From NCBI RefSeq assembly GCF_049546785.1, contig NZ_JBMWAN010000004.1, forward strand, positions 124,001 to 188,000: a stretch of 64,000 nucleotides of DNA. The letters are read 5' to 3'. Under the pieces are notes generated by a model. It was not told the DNA's origin. It did not search any database and saw only the letters and a list, made by a program, of their open reading frames with translations. The stretch comes from Nitrospira_D sp035465795. Lineage in GTDB: Bacteria > Nitrospirota > Nitrospiria > Nitrospirales > Nitrospiraceae. How positions within the stretch are numbered: the stretch's first letter is position 1; each line of letters begins with the position of its first letter. Shown here in pieces: positions 18,515 through 26,753 of this stretch. The position numbers and the translations under genes were made by a program.

Positions 18515-19747
18515 TCAGCCCTTTAAATAGGAACCGGCCCGCTGTCTCTGGAGCCAGCCCACCGGATTCCACCACCTGAAGGCCCCCGTCTCCACGTTTT
18601 CCCGCTGACCGGCGACGGTCCGCTCGATGCAGTCTGCGAGGGTCCGGGCCCAGGTCTCCGGGGTATACAACGCCACGATCTGCCTGGAGGCCTCGCCCAT
18701 TGCCCTTAGATCGGCAACATCCGAGGACATCACTGCCATGAGCCATGTCATGCCTCCGGTATCCAACGGATCACACACATACCCATTTACCCCGGGCCGT
18801 ACGAGCTCGGGCACACATCCGCAACGGTGCGACACAAGCACCGGCAACCCCGCCGCCATCGCTTCGTTGACCACCAGCCCCCACGTTTCGCTGACGCTCG
18901 GAAGAACCAGACAAGAGGCCAGTCCGTAGTAGGCCGACACCGTATCCCCTTGCTGGAAGCCTGAGAACACCACATCCGGCAGATTCCTGGCCTGCTCCCG
19001 CAACATCGGTTCTTGCGGTCCACTGCCGACCAGGACCAGACCCCACGCCCGCCCTCGATGTCCGGCTGCCGCTCGATATCCGGCATAGGCCTCCAGCAAG
19101 CGCGGCAGATTTTTCTCCGGTGCAAACCGTCCCACAAAGAGAAAATACTGTTCCGGCAGGCCAAGACGCCGTCGGATCGTATCGGCCTGCAACCGCGCCG
19201 CCGCTGCCCCGTCCGCAAAGTCCTGATTCGCCACGACGTCATAGCCCGTCCAGATCCGTTCCCGGGGAAAACCCATCCGCATGAGATACGCCACTGTTCG
19301 TTCTCCGGCCGCAAACGCCGCGTCATAGTGCCGTTGAACCCACCACCCTTTGAGCCGTTCCTTGAGCAGGTTGCGCCGACGATCCACCCACTGCGAATCT
19401 CCCATGAAAATGCTGGCCCGCCCATGCTTCTTCGCCCAGCGCGCAGCCGCCCGCATAGCAGGGTAGTAATAGCCGGTGATCACCACCGCCTGCGGATCAG
19501 AGTCGTTGAGCCAACGGGTGACACGTGCGGCGAGGGCCGTCGCGTCAATCCGTTCAAGGGTCTCTCCCGGAAACGCTTCGGAAAAATCGAAGACGAGATT
19601 GGCTTTCTCGACCTGCCACTCGCGAATACTCTCAGTGGCGCCCAGCGCCATGACCGACACATGATCCTCCTGTCTCATGGACTGAAACACTTTGAAACGA
19701 GGAATACTGTAGGGAGCAAGAACCGGCTCCAGACAACAGATCTTCAT
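18515..19747 (-). CDS. Glycosyltransferase family 4, first gene of unit B
   Basis: A GT-B retaining glycosyltransferase, 410 residues when started at MKICCLEPVLAPYS. The donor-binding region is clear: FVGRFAPEKNLPRLLEA at 204-220 and the E-x7-E pair at Glu287/Glu295 (SETWGLVVNEAM). An in-frame ATG at 19807 would add 20 residues and has AGGTGAG close by, so the start is not certain. Promoter B lies 135-200 bases upstream, making this the first gene of the seven-gene run to the flippase, ligase, acyltransferases and further transferases. Confidence 0.85.
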   Translation of the reverse strand: MKICCLEPVLAPYSIPRFKVFQSMRQEDHVSVMALGATESIREWQVEKANLVFDFSEAFPGETLERIDATALAARVTRWLNDSDPQAVVITGYYYPAMRAAARWAKKHGRASIFMGDSQWVDRRRNLLKERLKGWWVQRHYDAAFAAGERTVAYLMRMGFPRERIWTGYDVVANQDFADGAAAARLQADTIRRRLGLPEQYFLFVGRFAPEKNLPRLLEAYAGYRAAAGHRGRAWGLVLVGSGPQEPMLREQARNLPDVVFSGFQQGDTVSAYYGLASCLVLPSVSETWGLVVNEAMAAGLPVLVSHRCGCVPELVRPGVNGYVCDPLDTGGMTWLMAVMSSDVADLRAMGEASRQIVALYTPETWARTLADCIERTVAGQRENVETGAFRWWNPVGWLQRQRAGSYLKG

Positions 19748-19881
19748 ACTGTTATGGCACCCACTCCCCTCACGATGGTCTAAGACGGCGAGGAACCCGG
19801 GAGTCATCTCACCTATGGCACGATCCCGGATGAATCCGGCTGGCCCGCCTGGCGACTACCTGTTCCTATTTTGAGAGATTC

Positions 19882-19946
19882 AGTCTACTGCGGGCGGTCC
19901 CGCGGGGGACCACGCGAGCCTCAAGTTTGTGTTAACAAATCGTTAA
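19882..19946 (-). promoter_or_regulatory. Promoter B with three 11-bp-phased boxes, upstream of unit B
   Basis: On the minus strand: TTAAC from 19946, TTAAC from 19935, TTGAGG from 19924, then TAGACT at 19887-19882. Box period is 11 bp and the box-to-TAGACT distance is 37 bp, identical to promoter A. Fifteen bases covering the second and third boxes (TTAACACAAACTTGA) are identical to promoter A. The intervening DNA differs but again holds an inverted repeat (GGTCCC...GGGACC). Confidence 0.72.
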
Positions 19947-20036
19947 AACGTACTGCACCTATTGGCGAGAGGGCGCCTCCAGAAGGCCATCATTCGCCGC
20001 GCGATCAGCAGGCTTGGAGGAATGGAGAGGTTCCGG

Positions 20037-20996
20037 TCAGAACGAGACTTCCCGAAGCTTGTCCCGGTGGGCGAGGAACCATGACACGGTCTTCCGGATG
20101 CCTTCCGACAGGCCATATTTGGCGCGAAAGTGGAACAGCTCGGCGGCTTTCGTCGCATCGACGCAGCGGCGAGGCTGTCCGTTGGGCTTGTGGGCATCCC
20201 ACACAAAGTCGCCGGTAAAGCCGACTTCCCCGGCAATGAGGGTCGCGAGGGCCCGTATCGAGATTTCTTGGCCGGTTCCCAGATTCACCGGCTCGCTTGA
20301 GTCGTAATGCTCCGCCGCTTCAAGGATGCCTTCCGCCGCGTCGTCCACATACAGGAACTCCCTGGTGGGAGAGCCATCTCCCCAGAGAGTCACGGAGGCG
20401 TCACCACGCTCTTTGGCTTCCGCACACTTGCGAATGAGCGCGGGAATGACATGGGAAGTATCGAGGTGAAAGTTATCCCGGGGGCCGTACAGATTGACCG
20501 GAAACAGCACGATCGAGTTGAACCCGTATTGCGCCCGATAAGCCTGCGATTGCACCAGCATCATCTTTTTCGCGAGCCCGTACGGAGCATTGGTTTCTTC
20601 GGGATAGCCGTCCCACAACGACTCTTCCCGAAACGGAACCGGCGCATATTTCGGATAGGCGCAAATGGTGCCGAGCGCCACAAACTTCTTGAGGCCACGG
20701 CGCCGGCCCGCTTCCATGAGTTGCGCGCCCATCATCAGATTGTCATAGAAAAAGTCCCCGGCGTGGGCCTGGTTGGCGCCGATCCCTCCGACCCTGGCGG
20801 CCAGATGGATCACCAGATCAGGCTGGGCCTCGTCATAGAGCCGTTGCACGGCCCCCATCGTCACCAGATTGTAGTCCCGACTCCGCGGGACCACGATCTC
20901 GCCACATCCGCGCTCTTTCAGTTTTTCGACGACACAGGCGCCCAGAAAGCCGGCGCCTCCTGTTACCACAACCCTTTGATCTCGCCAGAAGTACAT
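20037..20996 (-). CDS. fcl: GDP-L-fucose synthase
   Basis: A 319-residue extended SDR enzyme that epimerises and reduces GDP-4-keto-6-deoxy-mannose to GDP-L-fucose in the cytoplasm. The NADP-binding GGAGFLG is at residues 13-19 and the YxxxK pair lies in NAPYGLAKK. The position of the E. coli catalytic Ser is a Thr (LGTICAYP), as seen in a well-represented subfamily. It overlaps the 3' end of the GDP-mannose dehydratase gene by 34 bases, so the two are co-expressed. Confidence 0.93.
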   Translation of the reverse strand: MYFWRDQRVVVTGGAGFLGACVVEKLKERGCGEIVVPRSRDYNLVTMGAVQRLYDEAQPDLVIHLAARVGGIGANQAHAGDFFYDNLMMGAQLMEAGRRRGLKKFVALGTICAYPKYAPVPFREESLWDGYPEETNAPYGLAKKMMLVQSQAYRAQYGFNSIVLFPVNLYGPRDNFHLDTSHVIPALIRKCAEAKERGDASVTLWGDGSPTREFLYVDDAAEGILEAAEHYDSSEPVNLGTGQEISIRALATLIAGEVGFTGDFVWDAHKPNGQPRRCVDATKAAELFHFRAKYGLSEGIRKTVSWFLAHRDKLREVSF

Positions 20997-22006
20997 AGCT
21001 CCGCCTTCGCTTGGACACCCGTGATCCGCTGCTGTTCCGCCTCCATGTCAGCCCGCACCATCATCCGGACCAGGTCGGGAAAGGACACCCTGGGCCGCCA
21101 TTCCAGCACACGCGCCGCCTTACCTGCATCACCGATCAGGAGATCGACTTCGGTCGGGCGGTAGTAGCGCGGATCGATCTTCACGTACTGCGTCCAATCG
21201 AGTTCGAGCGCGCCGAAGGCGAGATCCAGAAGCTCCCGCACGGAATGGGTTTCGCCGGTGGCGATCACAAAATCATCCGGCTCCGCCGCCTGCAGCATCA
21301 TCCACATCGCCTGCACGTAATCGCCGGCGAATCCCCAATCGCGCTTGGCGTCCAGGTTCCCCAGAAAGAGTTCGCGTTGCAGGCCGAGCTTGATGCGGGC
21401 CGCCGCTTTGGTGATTTTCCGGCTGACGAATGTTTCCCCGCGACGCGGCGACTCATGGTTGAACAGGATCCCGTTACAGGCAAACAACCCGTAGGCCTCC
21501 CGGTAATTCACCGTCATCCAATAGGCATAGAGCTTCGCGGCCCCGTAGGGGCTCCGGGGATAGAACGGCGTCGATTCACGCTGCGGGATTTCCTGCACCT
21601 TGCCGAACATCTCGCTGGAGGAGGCCTGGTAAAATTTCGGACGGAGTCCGGTCTCGCGAATCGCCTCCAACAGCCGCAAGGTCCCCAGACCCGTCACTTC
21701 CGCCGTATATTCAGGAATGTCGAAGCTCACGCGCACATGACTCTGCGCGCCCAGATTGTAAATTTCATCGGGCTGCACCCGGCGAAGGACTTTATTCAAC
21801 GAACTGGCGTCGTTGAGGTCTCCGTAGACCAGGCGCAACCGCGCCTCGGGAAGGTGCGGGTCTTCGTAGATCTGGTCGATCCGCCCCGTATTGAACGAAC
21901 TGGAGCGGCGAATGATCCCGTACACCTCATACCCCTTCGCCAGGAGAAATTCAGCAAGATACGACCCATCCTGCCCCGTGATTCCCGTAATCAAAGCCTT
22001 CTTCAT
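20963..22006 (-). CDS. gmd: GDP-mannose 4,6-dehydratase
   Basis: A 347-residue SDR enzyme that converts GDP-mannose to GDP-4-keto-6-deoxy-mannose, the first step to GDP-fucose. The N-terminal GITGQDGSYLAEF dinucleotide motif, SSSEMFG and the YPRSPYGAAK (YxxxK) motif are all present. The ATG at 22006 (MKKALITG) has an AGGGAG site 6-8 bases upstream and is preferred over the ATG at 22021. It is the first gene of unit C, under promoter C. Confidence 0.94.
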   Translation of the reverse strand: MKKALITGITGQDGSYLAEFLLAKGYEVYGIIRRSSSFNTGRIDQIYEDPHLPEARLRLVYGDLNDASSLNKVLRRVQPDEIYNLGAQSHVRVSFDIPEYTAEVTGLGTLRLLEAIRETGLRPKFYQASSSEMFGKVQEIPQRESTPFYPRSPYGAAKLYAYWMTVNYREAYGLFACNGILFNHESPRRGETFVSRKITKAAARIKLGLQRELFLGNLDAKRDWGFAGDYVQAMWMMLQAAEPDDFVIATGETHSVRELLDLAFGALELDWTQYVKIDPRYYRPTEVDLLIGDAGKAARVLEWRPRVSFPDLVRMMVRADMEAEQQRITGVQAKAELCTSGEIKGLW

Positions 22007-22097
22007 CCTCGCTCCCTGCATACGATCCTGGCCATGACCAACGACCCCTGCCTCACGTCGCCGGAATCATCACGTTCCGATACCGATAGTGAACGGG

Positions 22098-22162
22098 AGT
22101 GTAACGGGGTTCCCCGGAGCCGTGGCCACAAGGGATTCAAGGTTCAGTTAACGACGTGTTAA
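22098..22162 (-). promoter_or_regulatory. Promoter C with three 11-bp-phased boxes, upstream of gmd
   Basis: On the minus strand: TTAAC from 22162, TTAAC from 22151, TTGAAT from 22140, then TACACT at 22103-22098. Spacing is 11, 11 and 37 bp, exactly as in promoters A and B, although the DNA between the elements is unrelated. The boxes overlap the last codons and stop of the upstream PEP-CTERM gene. The predicted leader before gmd is about 85 bases. Confidence 0.68.
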
Positions 22163-22913
22163 TTCTGAGGCGGAATGATGGTCGGAAAGACCGCGGTACC
22201 CCTCGACCGGTGAGGCATAAGTCATTGAGACTACATGGAACGCCTTGGAGGACACGGGCTGCCGCACCGGCCCTCTGAGCGCGCCGGTTCCGCCATGCCA
22301 ACCCGCCGATCCCCGCAAAACCGCTGGCAAACAGCACAAGGCCGGCAGGAATGGCCACCGGAGTGGGAGGGAGCCCGACTGCCGTTCCCTGCAGGAAGAA
22401 CGTGGCAACCCGGTGATGGCCCCCTTCATCCGACCGCTTTGAGCTTCCTTCGAATGCGTGGCCGCCGAAAAGATGATTCCAGGAAAGGCTGAACTCAGAG
22501 GTCTCGGGGTTGAACGATCCTTGCGCAACGCCACCGATGTTCAACGCCTGCAGCTCGCTGCCGCGCATCCAGCCGAAGAACAGGGAAGAGAGATCGACCG
22601 TGATCGATGAGCCGCTGATCGTCGCCGAGGGCGCAGAGGCCCCGTTCAAGCCGCTCGTGAAGAGCGAATAGGTTTTCTGCCCGCGCGCGAGTGGATCCAC
22701 GATCTCGGTCATCGATTGATAGGATCCCGGGGTGATGATGCCGTCACGATCGAACAGCCGGTCGAGGATGCGGCCCTGCCGCCCGTCCCAATTCACGGCC
22801 CCCGACGTCAATTCCAATTGGCCGATCGCAAAGGCCTCCGCGCGGGTTCCAAAAGCCCCTAACGACACCATTGCCAGCACAAATCCAACCCCCAGCGTGA
22901 ACAACGCGTTCAT
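22137..22913 (-). CDS. PEP-CTERM-type exported protein with extended C-terminal tail
   Basis: A 258-residue protein with a signal peptide (MNALFTLGVGFVLAMVS, cleavage near AEA) and a C-terminal sorting signal: VAIPAG, a hydrophobic helix (LVLFASGFAGIGGLAW) and a basic RNRR cluster. This makes it a likely exosortase substrate delivered with the polysaccharide. Normal sorting signals end a few residues after the basic cluster, but here about 40 further residues follow and the stop lies inside the boxes of promoter C. A lost stop or late frameshift is possible. The central domain is not recognised. Confidence 0.75.
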   Translation of the reverse strand: MNALFTLGVGFVLAMVSLGAFGTRAEAFAIGQLELTSGAVNWDGRQGRILDRLFDRDGIITPGSYQSMTEIVDPLARGQKTYSLFTSGLNGASAPSATISGSSITVDLSSLFFGWMRGSELQALNIGGVAQGSFNPETSEFSLSWNHLFGGHAFEGSSKRSDEGGHHRVATFFLQGTAVGLPPTPVAIPAGLVLFASGFAGIGGLAWRNRRAQRAGAAARVLQGVPCSLNDLCLTGRGVPRSFRPSFRLRINTSLTEP

Positions 22914-23049
22914 AACGCCCTCCTTTTATTCGGAGCCAATTCTCACAGTCAGCCCACTGAAGAAACAAATTCCTGTCTTCAGGGTAATCGGAACCTTTAC
23001 CCCGCTCTGTAACACAAGGGTACGCAATTCATTCCTGCAAATCGTTTAT

Positions 23050-23075
23050 AGAAGCCGTGGGTAACACCTGTGTAA
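23050..23075 (-). promoter_or_regulatory. 11-bp-phased boxes upstream of the PEP-CTERM gene
   Basis: On the minus strand TTACA begins at 23075, TTACC at 23064 and TTCTAT at 23053, keeping the 11-bp period of promoters A-C with looser box sequences. No TAGACT-like element stands 37 bases downstream, so the promoter itself is not resolved. The boxes lie about 140 bases before the ATG at 22913. Confidence 0.4.
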
Positions 23076-23216
23076 CATTTTCGTTCTGGCTCGATTAAGT
23101 TTCGATCAAGATTTAGCCGGTCCTGCGGAAACCGCTCTCCCTGGCGTGCCGGCAGACCCGCTGCGCACAGGGCCAGATCCCCGTCACCTTTATCAGTATC
23201 CCGGCCCACGTGTAAT

Positions 23217-23270
23217 TGAAAGACAGAAAAAGACACGGCCCCAGCCGCAGCGATGCTGCAACGGGGGCCG
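23217..23270 (-). terminator. Rho-independent terminator downstream of the pstS-like gene
   Basis: On the minus strand CGGCCCC (23270-23264) pairs with GGGGCCG (23242-23236), with an inner GCAGC/GCTGC stem in the loop, followed by TGTCTTTTTCTGTCTTT. This is a clear intrinsic terminator about 150 bases after the pstS-like stop at 23423. Confidence 0.8.
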
Positions 23271-23422
23271 GGAAAGACGAGCCACTCAGGCCTGAGAGAT
23301 CAGAAAGGCGGCTGGGTCATGCGCAAACCCATGACCTCGATCCAGGACAACGAACACTTTCCCCTGGGTGCGGCCCGGACGGATGCCCGCCGGGCCGCAC
23401 ACCTGTGACCTACCGAGGTGAG

Positions 23423-24697
23423 TTAGCGGCACTCGGGGTGAGCGCCCGCTTTCCAAATGAGCGGACCCTTGTCCACATTCTTGCTCACTGCCATTTCCTC
23501 ATCGGACGCCCAGTAGGCGCCGGTGGGGATGATCGCGATCGTGGTTTGCGCCGAGGCATTGTCCACATAGGCCTGGGCCAAGGCGTCAATGGCGGCGCCT
23601 TCGGAAGCCGTCCGGCGATTCAAGCGCCAACCTGCCCAATAGGCATACTTGCCGCACTTGAGGTCGCGCTTCGGATCGGTGAGGGACGGATCGTGGGCCA
23701 AGCCGCCATCCAGCCGGACCACATAGGCAAGGCCATTGTTGGCGCCGCCCGGATTAAACGATACGACGGCATCGGCATCCATGTAGCCGACCGACCGGCG
23801 ATTCCCGGCCAGGCAGGTCAACACGCCCGACGAACTTGAGCTGAACACCGACGTGGTATTGGCCAGCAGGGTTTCCGTCGCATTGATCATGACGGTTTCA
23901 TCGAAGGCCGCCTTCGTGCCTGATCCGGCGCTGCGCATGCAGAGAGTGATCGGCGACGTGGCTTCCAGGACACCGGGCGCCGCATCGGTCACCGTGCCGT
24001 ATCCCAACTGCCTCCAGTCCGTGACCTGCTTCGAGAAGATACGCTCAATCTCCAAGCGAGAGAGCCCGCTGATTGCTCCTGCCGGGCCCGTGCCCGCCGC
24101 ATCCAACTTCACCACGCCCTTGCCCACAAAAATTGAAAACGGCACGATCGCCGTCGTGACGCTGGTGAGGGTGCTGTCGTCCAGCGGGCTCACCGTCGTC
24201 CCCAACGGACCGCTCTGGTGAAACGAGGCCCCTTGGACATCGGACGCGCCCAGATGAACCGGGAGGCTGATCGTATTGGCGTTATTGCAGCCGGTCGTGT
24301 TGTTGTACTGCTTGCCATCCGCAGGCCTGGTCACCAACGTTGGACCCGTGCAGCCGGTCGTCAGGGTGTGGTCCAGGAACAGCATGTTGGAGGCCGGATT
24401 GCTGGCCGGCTGAAGCAGCTTGTTGACGCCGTCGCTGGAGCCGGTCGCCGAATAGCGCATGATCACCGGCAGCCCCCCGCGGTTGCACACCCAGGTGATC
24501 TTGTTGTTGTCCGCGCTGGCAAACCGGCTGGGAAGCGGCGCGGCGTCGCACAGATTCAAGGGCACGTCCGTCGCAAAATTGCGCCCGGCCGATGAGCCGC
24601 CGGCATTGAGGGCGGTCTGGGCCTCGGCCGTCCCGGCCAGGCCGGCCAGCGCCAGCGCGCCGGCCAGAATCGACATGTACTGGGTCGTGCACTTCAT
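23423..24697 (-). CDS. PstS-like substrate-binding protein
   Basis: A 424-residue exported protein with a signal peptide ending in AEAQ and a periplasmic-binding-protein fold of the PstS type (SAGSGTKAAF, FSIFVGKG, LSRLEIERIFSKQVTDWRQLG). It should bind phosphate or a similar oxyanion. There is no lipobox, and no pstC, pstA or pstB lies nearby, so it may be secreted or serve as a binding protein outside a transporter. It follows the VPLPA-type gene by 52 bases on the same strand and ends before a strong terminator, suggesting a two-gene unit. Confidence 0.75.
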   Translation of the reverse strand: MKCTTQYMSILAGALALAGLAGTAEAQTALNAGGSSAGRNFATDVPLNLCDAAPLPSRFASADNNKITWVCNRGGLPVIMRYSATGSSDGVNKLLQPASNPASNMLFLDHTLTTGCTGPTLVTRPADGKQYNNTTGCNNANTISLPVHLGASDVQGASFHQSGPLGTTVSPLDDSTLTSVTTAIVPFSIFVGKGVVKLDAAGTGPAGAISGLSRLEIERIFSKQVTDWRQLGYGTVTDAAPGVLEATSPITLCMRSAGSGTKAAFDETVMINATETLLANTTSVFSSSSSGVLTCLAGNRRSVGYMDADAVVSFNPGGANNGLAYVVRLDGGLAHDPSLTDPKRDLKCGKYAYWAGWRLNRRTASEGAAIDALAQAYVDNASAQTTIAIIPTGAYWASDEEMAVSKNVDKGPLIWKAGAHPECR

Positions 24698-24749
24698 AGC
24701 TGATCTCCTTCAGAAGAAAGTAGTTAATCCCGTCAATTCGCCCCGTTCA

Positions 24750-25466
24750 CTAGGCGGCCATCCGGTTGAAGGAGCGCCGGGCGATCCCGATGAGCCCGAT
24801 CAAACCGCTGCCGAACAACACCACGCCGGCCGGGAGCGGCACGGGAGTGGGGCCCGGGTTGCCGATCGTCAACAGGCCGCTGCTGGTGAGCAGCACCCGA
24901 CCGACCTGCGTAAACGCGCTGGTTTCCACATTGCCACGCATGATGTTCAGAACCTGATCGAGATTGCCCTGCATGGCCAGCGGCCAGGCGCCTTCAAACT
25001 GTCCCGATCCGGAGGTGTTCAAATTCTGAGTGAAGGAACGATTCAAGGAATCGGTCCGGCTGATCGTATCTCCTGCGAACAACGGCTGTGACGACCACAC
25101 CGCAGACGCAATGAACTGCGTTCCGAAATCCTTTGTTCCTGTCAGTTGCGCCGCGTCAAAGGTCGTGGCCGCATGGATCTGTCCGTTGGCCAGAGTCGTA
25201 TCCCAACCGAGAATGGTGTACTTCACCGGTGTAGTCCCCACTTGTGCCGCCGCCAACCCTGCGGACACGTCAAGGCTGAACGTCGCGCCCGAGTTCAATC
25301 TGGTGTTGAAGTTGCCCAGATTGTAGAGGGCCTCGGTGCTGTTCCCGTAAATCGCCAGCACCAGGTCGCCGTCTCCAAAGGTAAACGCCTGCGCCTGTCC
25401 CGCCACCGCCGTGGCGACCGCCAGGACCGACGCCATGATCGTTCGTTTGAATGCCGTGAGTCTCAT
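24750..25466 (-). CDS. VPLPA/PEP-CTERM-type sorted exported protein
   Basis: A 238-residue protein with a signal peptide (cleavage near AQAF) and a textbook exosortase sorting signal at the very end: PVPLPAG, a hydrophobic helix VVLFGSGLIGLIGIA and RRSFNRMAA. The middle part (Thr-, Ser- and Asn-rich) is of a kind common among PEP-CTERM proteins but has no known activity. It is most likely a substrate of the exosortase at 9,615-11,261 and is probably co-transcribed with the pstS-like gene downstream. Confidence 0.83.
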   Translation of the reverse strand: MRLTAFKRTIMASVLAVATAVAGQAQAFTFGDGDLVLAIYGNSTEALYNLGNFNTRLNSGATFSLDVSAGLAAAQVGTTPVKYTILGWDTTLANGQIHAATTFDAAQLTGTKDFGTQFIASAVWSSQPLFAGDTISRTDSLNRSFTQNLNTSGSGQFEGAWPLAMQGNLDQVLNIMRGNVETSAFTQVGRVLLTSSGLLTIGNPGPTPVPLPAGVVLFGSGLIGLIGIARRSFNRMAA

Positions 25467-25893
25467 GCTTCACTCCTCCTCAGATGGTTGATGATACTGA
25501 CCTTGTCCCGTCGCCCTGCGATGATCTCGATTCACCTCCCTCCGGCGTTGGAGAGAAGAGGCGCGACCTTCTATCGAGGGTCGCGGCACTCTTGTCTCAG
25601 TCCCGTGTTACAGGGACATCAGGCCTCGATTCGAGGCCCGTTAACATTGTGAAATCTCCGGTTACCGGCTTCTGTGAATGCGGGGACGCCTCGCACAAGA
25701 CCGGAGCGCTCCGCTTCCCCCTGTCTCCGCGTTCCTTGTACCTGGAGCGGATTACGAGAGAGTTAGGCCCGCCTCTCAACGGCGTAAATTGTCGATTAAG
25801 AACCGGCCACAGGGGGAAGGGAGAAGGAAAGTGCTGAGCGCTGCGACTGGCCGCCTGGACAAGAAGACCAGCGGCATGCAAGAACGCGCATCC
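25467..25893. other. Intergenic region between TonB and VPLPA-type genes
   Basis: No gene is seen in 427 bases. An 8-bp perfect inverted repeat with one central base (GGCCTCGA-T-TCGAGGCC) lies at 25,622-25,638, next to a single GTTAA at 25,640-25,644, and a smaller GTCCC/GGGAC hairpin lies near 25,601-25,617. These are probably the control region of the minus-strand gene starting at 25466, but the boxes do not follow the promoter A-C spacing. Confidence 0.5.
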
Positions 25894-26538
25894 TTACGTG
25901 GGCGGAAAGAATTTGACGACGATGGTATGGTCCATCCCCGGCGGAGGCGGACGAACTTCCGTCACTTTCGCCAATGCCTCCAGCGCCGATTGATCGAACA
26001 GGAGGCTTCCCGAAGAATTCACCAGCCGATACTGTAAGACACGTCCCTGGTCGTCGATCACGAGTTCGCAGAGCACCGCATATTCCAGTTCTTCCGGCAG
26101 CGAGGGCGGCTGCTGGTACTTGGCCTGGATCGAGGCTGTCACGATGTCGGCATAGCCGGCGAACCGGCCCCGGCTCTTGCCGATGGCGAAGGGATCGGAG
26201 GACACCGGCGGGGGACCAGCGGGCGCGTCCGAGGCTTTCGGCGGGAGCGGGGCCTCAGCGGACTGAGGGGGCGGCGGGGGCGGGGGCACCTCCTGCGGCT
26301 TCGGTTCCGGCTTGGGCGGCTCCGGCTCGGGCTCCGGCTCCGGTTCCTTTTCCGGCGGAGGAGGCGGCTCCTCTTTTTTGAACGCGTTGAGCTTGTAGAC
26401 CTTGATGAGGTCCTGGCCCCATTGGGTTTGGGCCACCCAATAGAGCCCGCCCCCGATGCCAAGATGCACCAGCCCCACGATCATCAGTGTCGTGCCGAGC
26501 TTGCTCTTCTTCTTTTCAAACCCCTTGTAGCCAGCCAT
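25894..26538 (-). CDS. TonB-family energy-transducing protein
   Basis: A 214-residue protein with one N-terminal membrane helix (residues about 15-36), a long Pro/Glu/Lys-rich rigid spacer (about 55-105) and a C-terminal TonB-like domain (about 125-214; YADIVTASIQAKYQQPPSLPEELEYAVLCELVIDDQGRV). It should carry proton-motive-force energy from ExbB/ExbD to an outer-membrane protein. It is last in the minus-strand run TpsB, TpsA, ExbB, ExbD, TonB, after a 215-base gap filled by an inverted-repeat element. Confidence 0.85.
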   Translation of the reverse strand: MAGYKGFEKKKSKLGTTLMIVGLVHLGIGGGLYWVAQTQWGQDLIKVYKLNAFKKEEPPPPPEKEPEPEPEPEPPKPEPKPQEVPPPPPPPQSAEAPLPPKASDAPAGPPPVSSDPFAIGKSRGRFAGYADIVTASIQAKYQQPPSLPEELEYAVLCELVIDDQGRVLQYRLVNSSGSLLFDQSALEALAKVTEVRPPPPGMDHTIVVKFFPPT

Positions 26539-26631
26539 GGTTCGTCACTCGTGAAACGTCCAATCTCGGGAAACTATTCGCCGGCAGCCATCAGCTCTGA
26601 TCTGGGCGAGAAACGCTTCGCATGACTCCAC

Positions 26632-26752
26632 AGGATGTTCACACTGTCTGTCCTGCAAGGCCGCAGCGAGCGATGCCCCGAGGCGTACCCTTGCGGTACG
26701 TTGAGGGGTTGAGCGATGCGAGAACGAAGCAGGCAGGCAGTTTCAACATCCT
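26632..26752. repeat. Intergenic inverted-repeat element (REP/BIME-like)
   Basis: The outer ends AGGATGTT (26,632-26,639) and AACATCCT (26,745-26,752) are perfect inverted repeats. Inside are imperfectly paired CTGTCTGTCCTGC / GCAGGCAGGCAG arms and a central hairpin GCGTACC-CTTG-CGGTACG-like, and the string GAGCGATGC occurs twice. It fills the gap between exbD and tonB. The architecture suggests a dispersed intergenic element; genome-wide copies cannot be checked here. Confidence 0.6.
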
Positions 26753-26753
26753 G

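Larger units (their letters stand above)
22914..23422. other. Intergenic region between PEP-CTERM gene and pstS-like gene
   Basis: No gene is seen in these 509 bases. They hold the phased boxes at 23,050-23,075, the terminator at 23,217-23,270 and a 10-bp perfect inverted repeat at 23,368-23,400 (GTGCGGCCCG / CGGGCCGCAC, 13-base loop) without a T tract. A further inverted repeat (GGTCATG / CATGACC) lies near 23,316-23,337. Confidence 0.6.

Noticed and set aside
23368..23400. 10-bp GC-rich inverted repeat as terminator of the pstS-like gene
   Set aside because: The loop is 13 bases and no T tract follows on the minus strand; the hairpin at 23,217-23,270 is a far better terminator.
25622..25644. 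Palindrome followed by GTTAA before the VPLPA-type gene, as a fourth copy of promoters A-C
   Set aside because: Only one TTAAC box is present, no second box lies 11 bp away, and no TAGACT-like element occurs at 37 bp.
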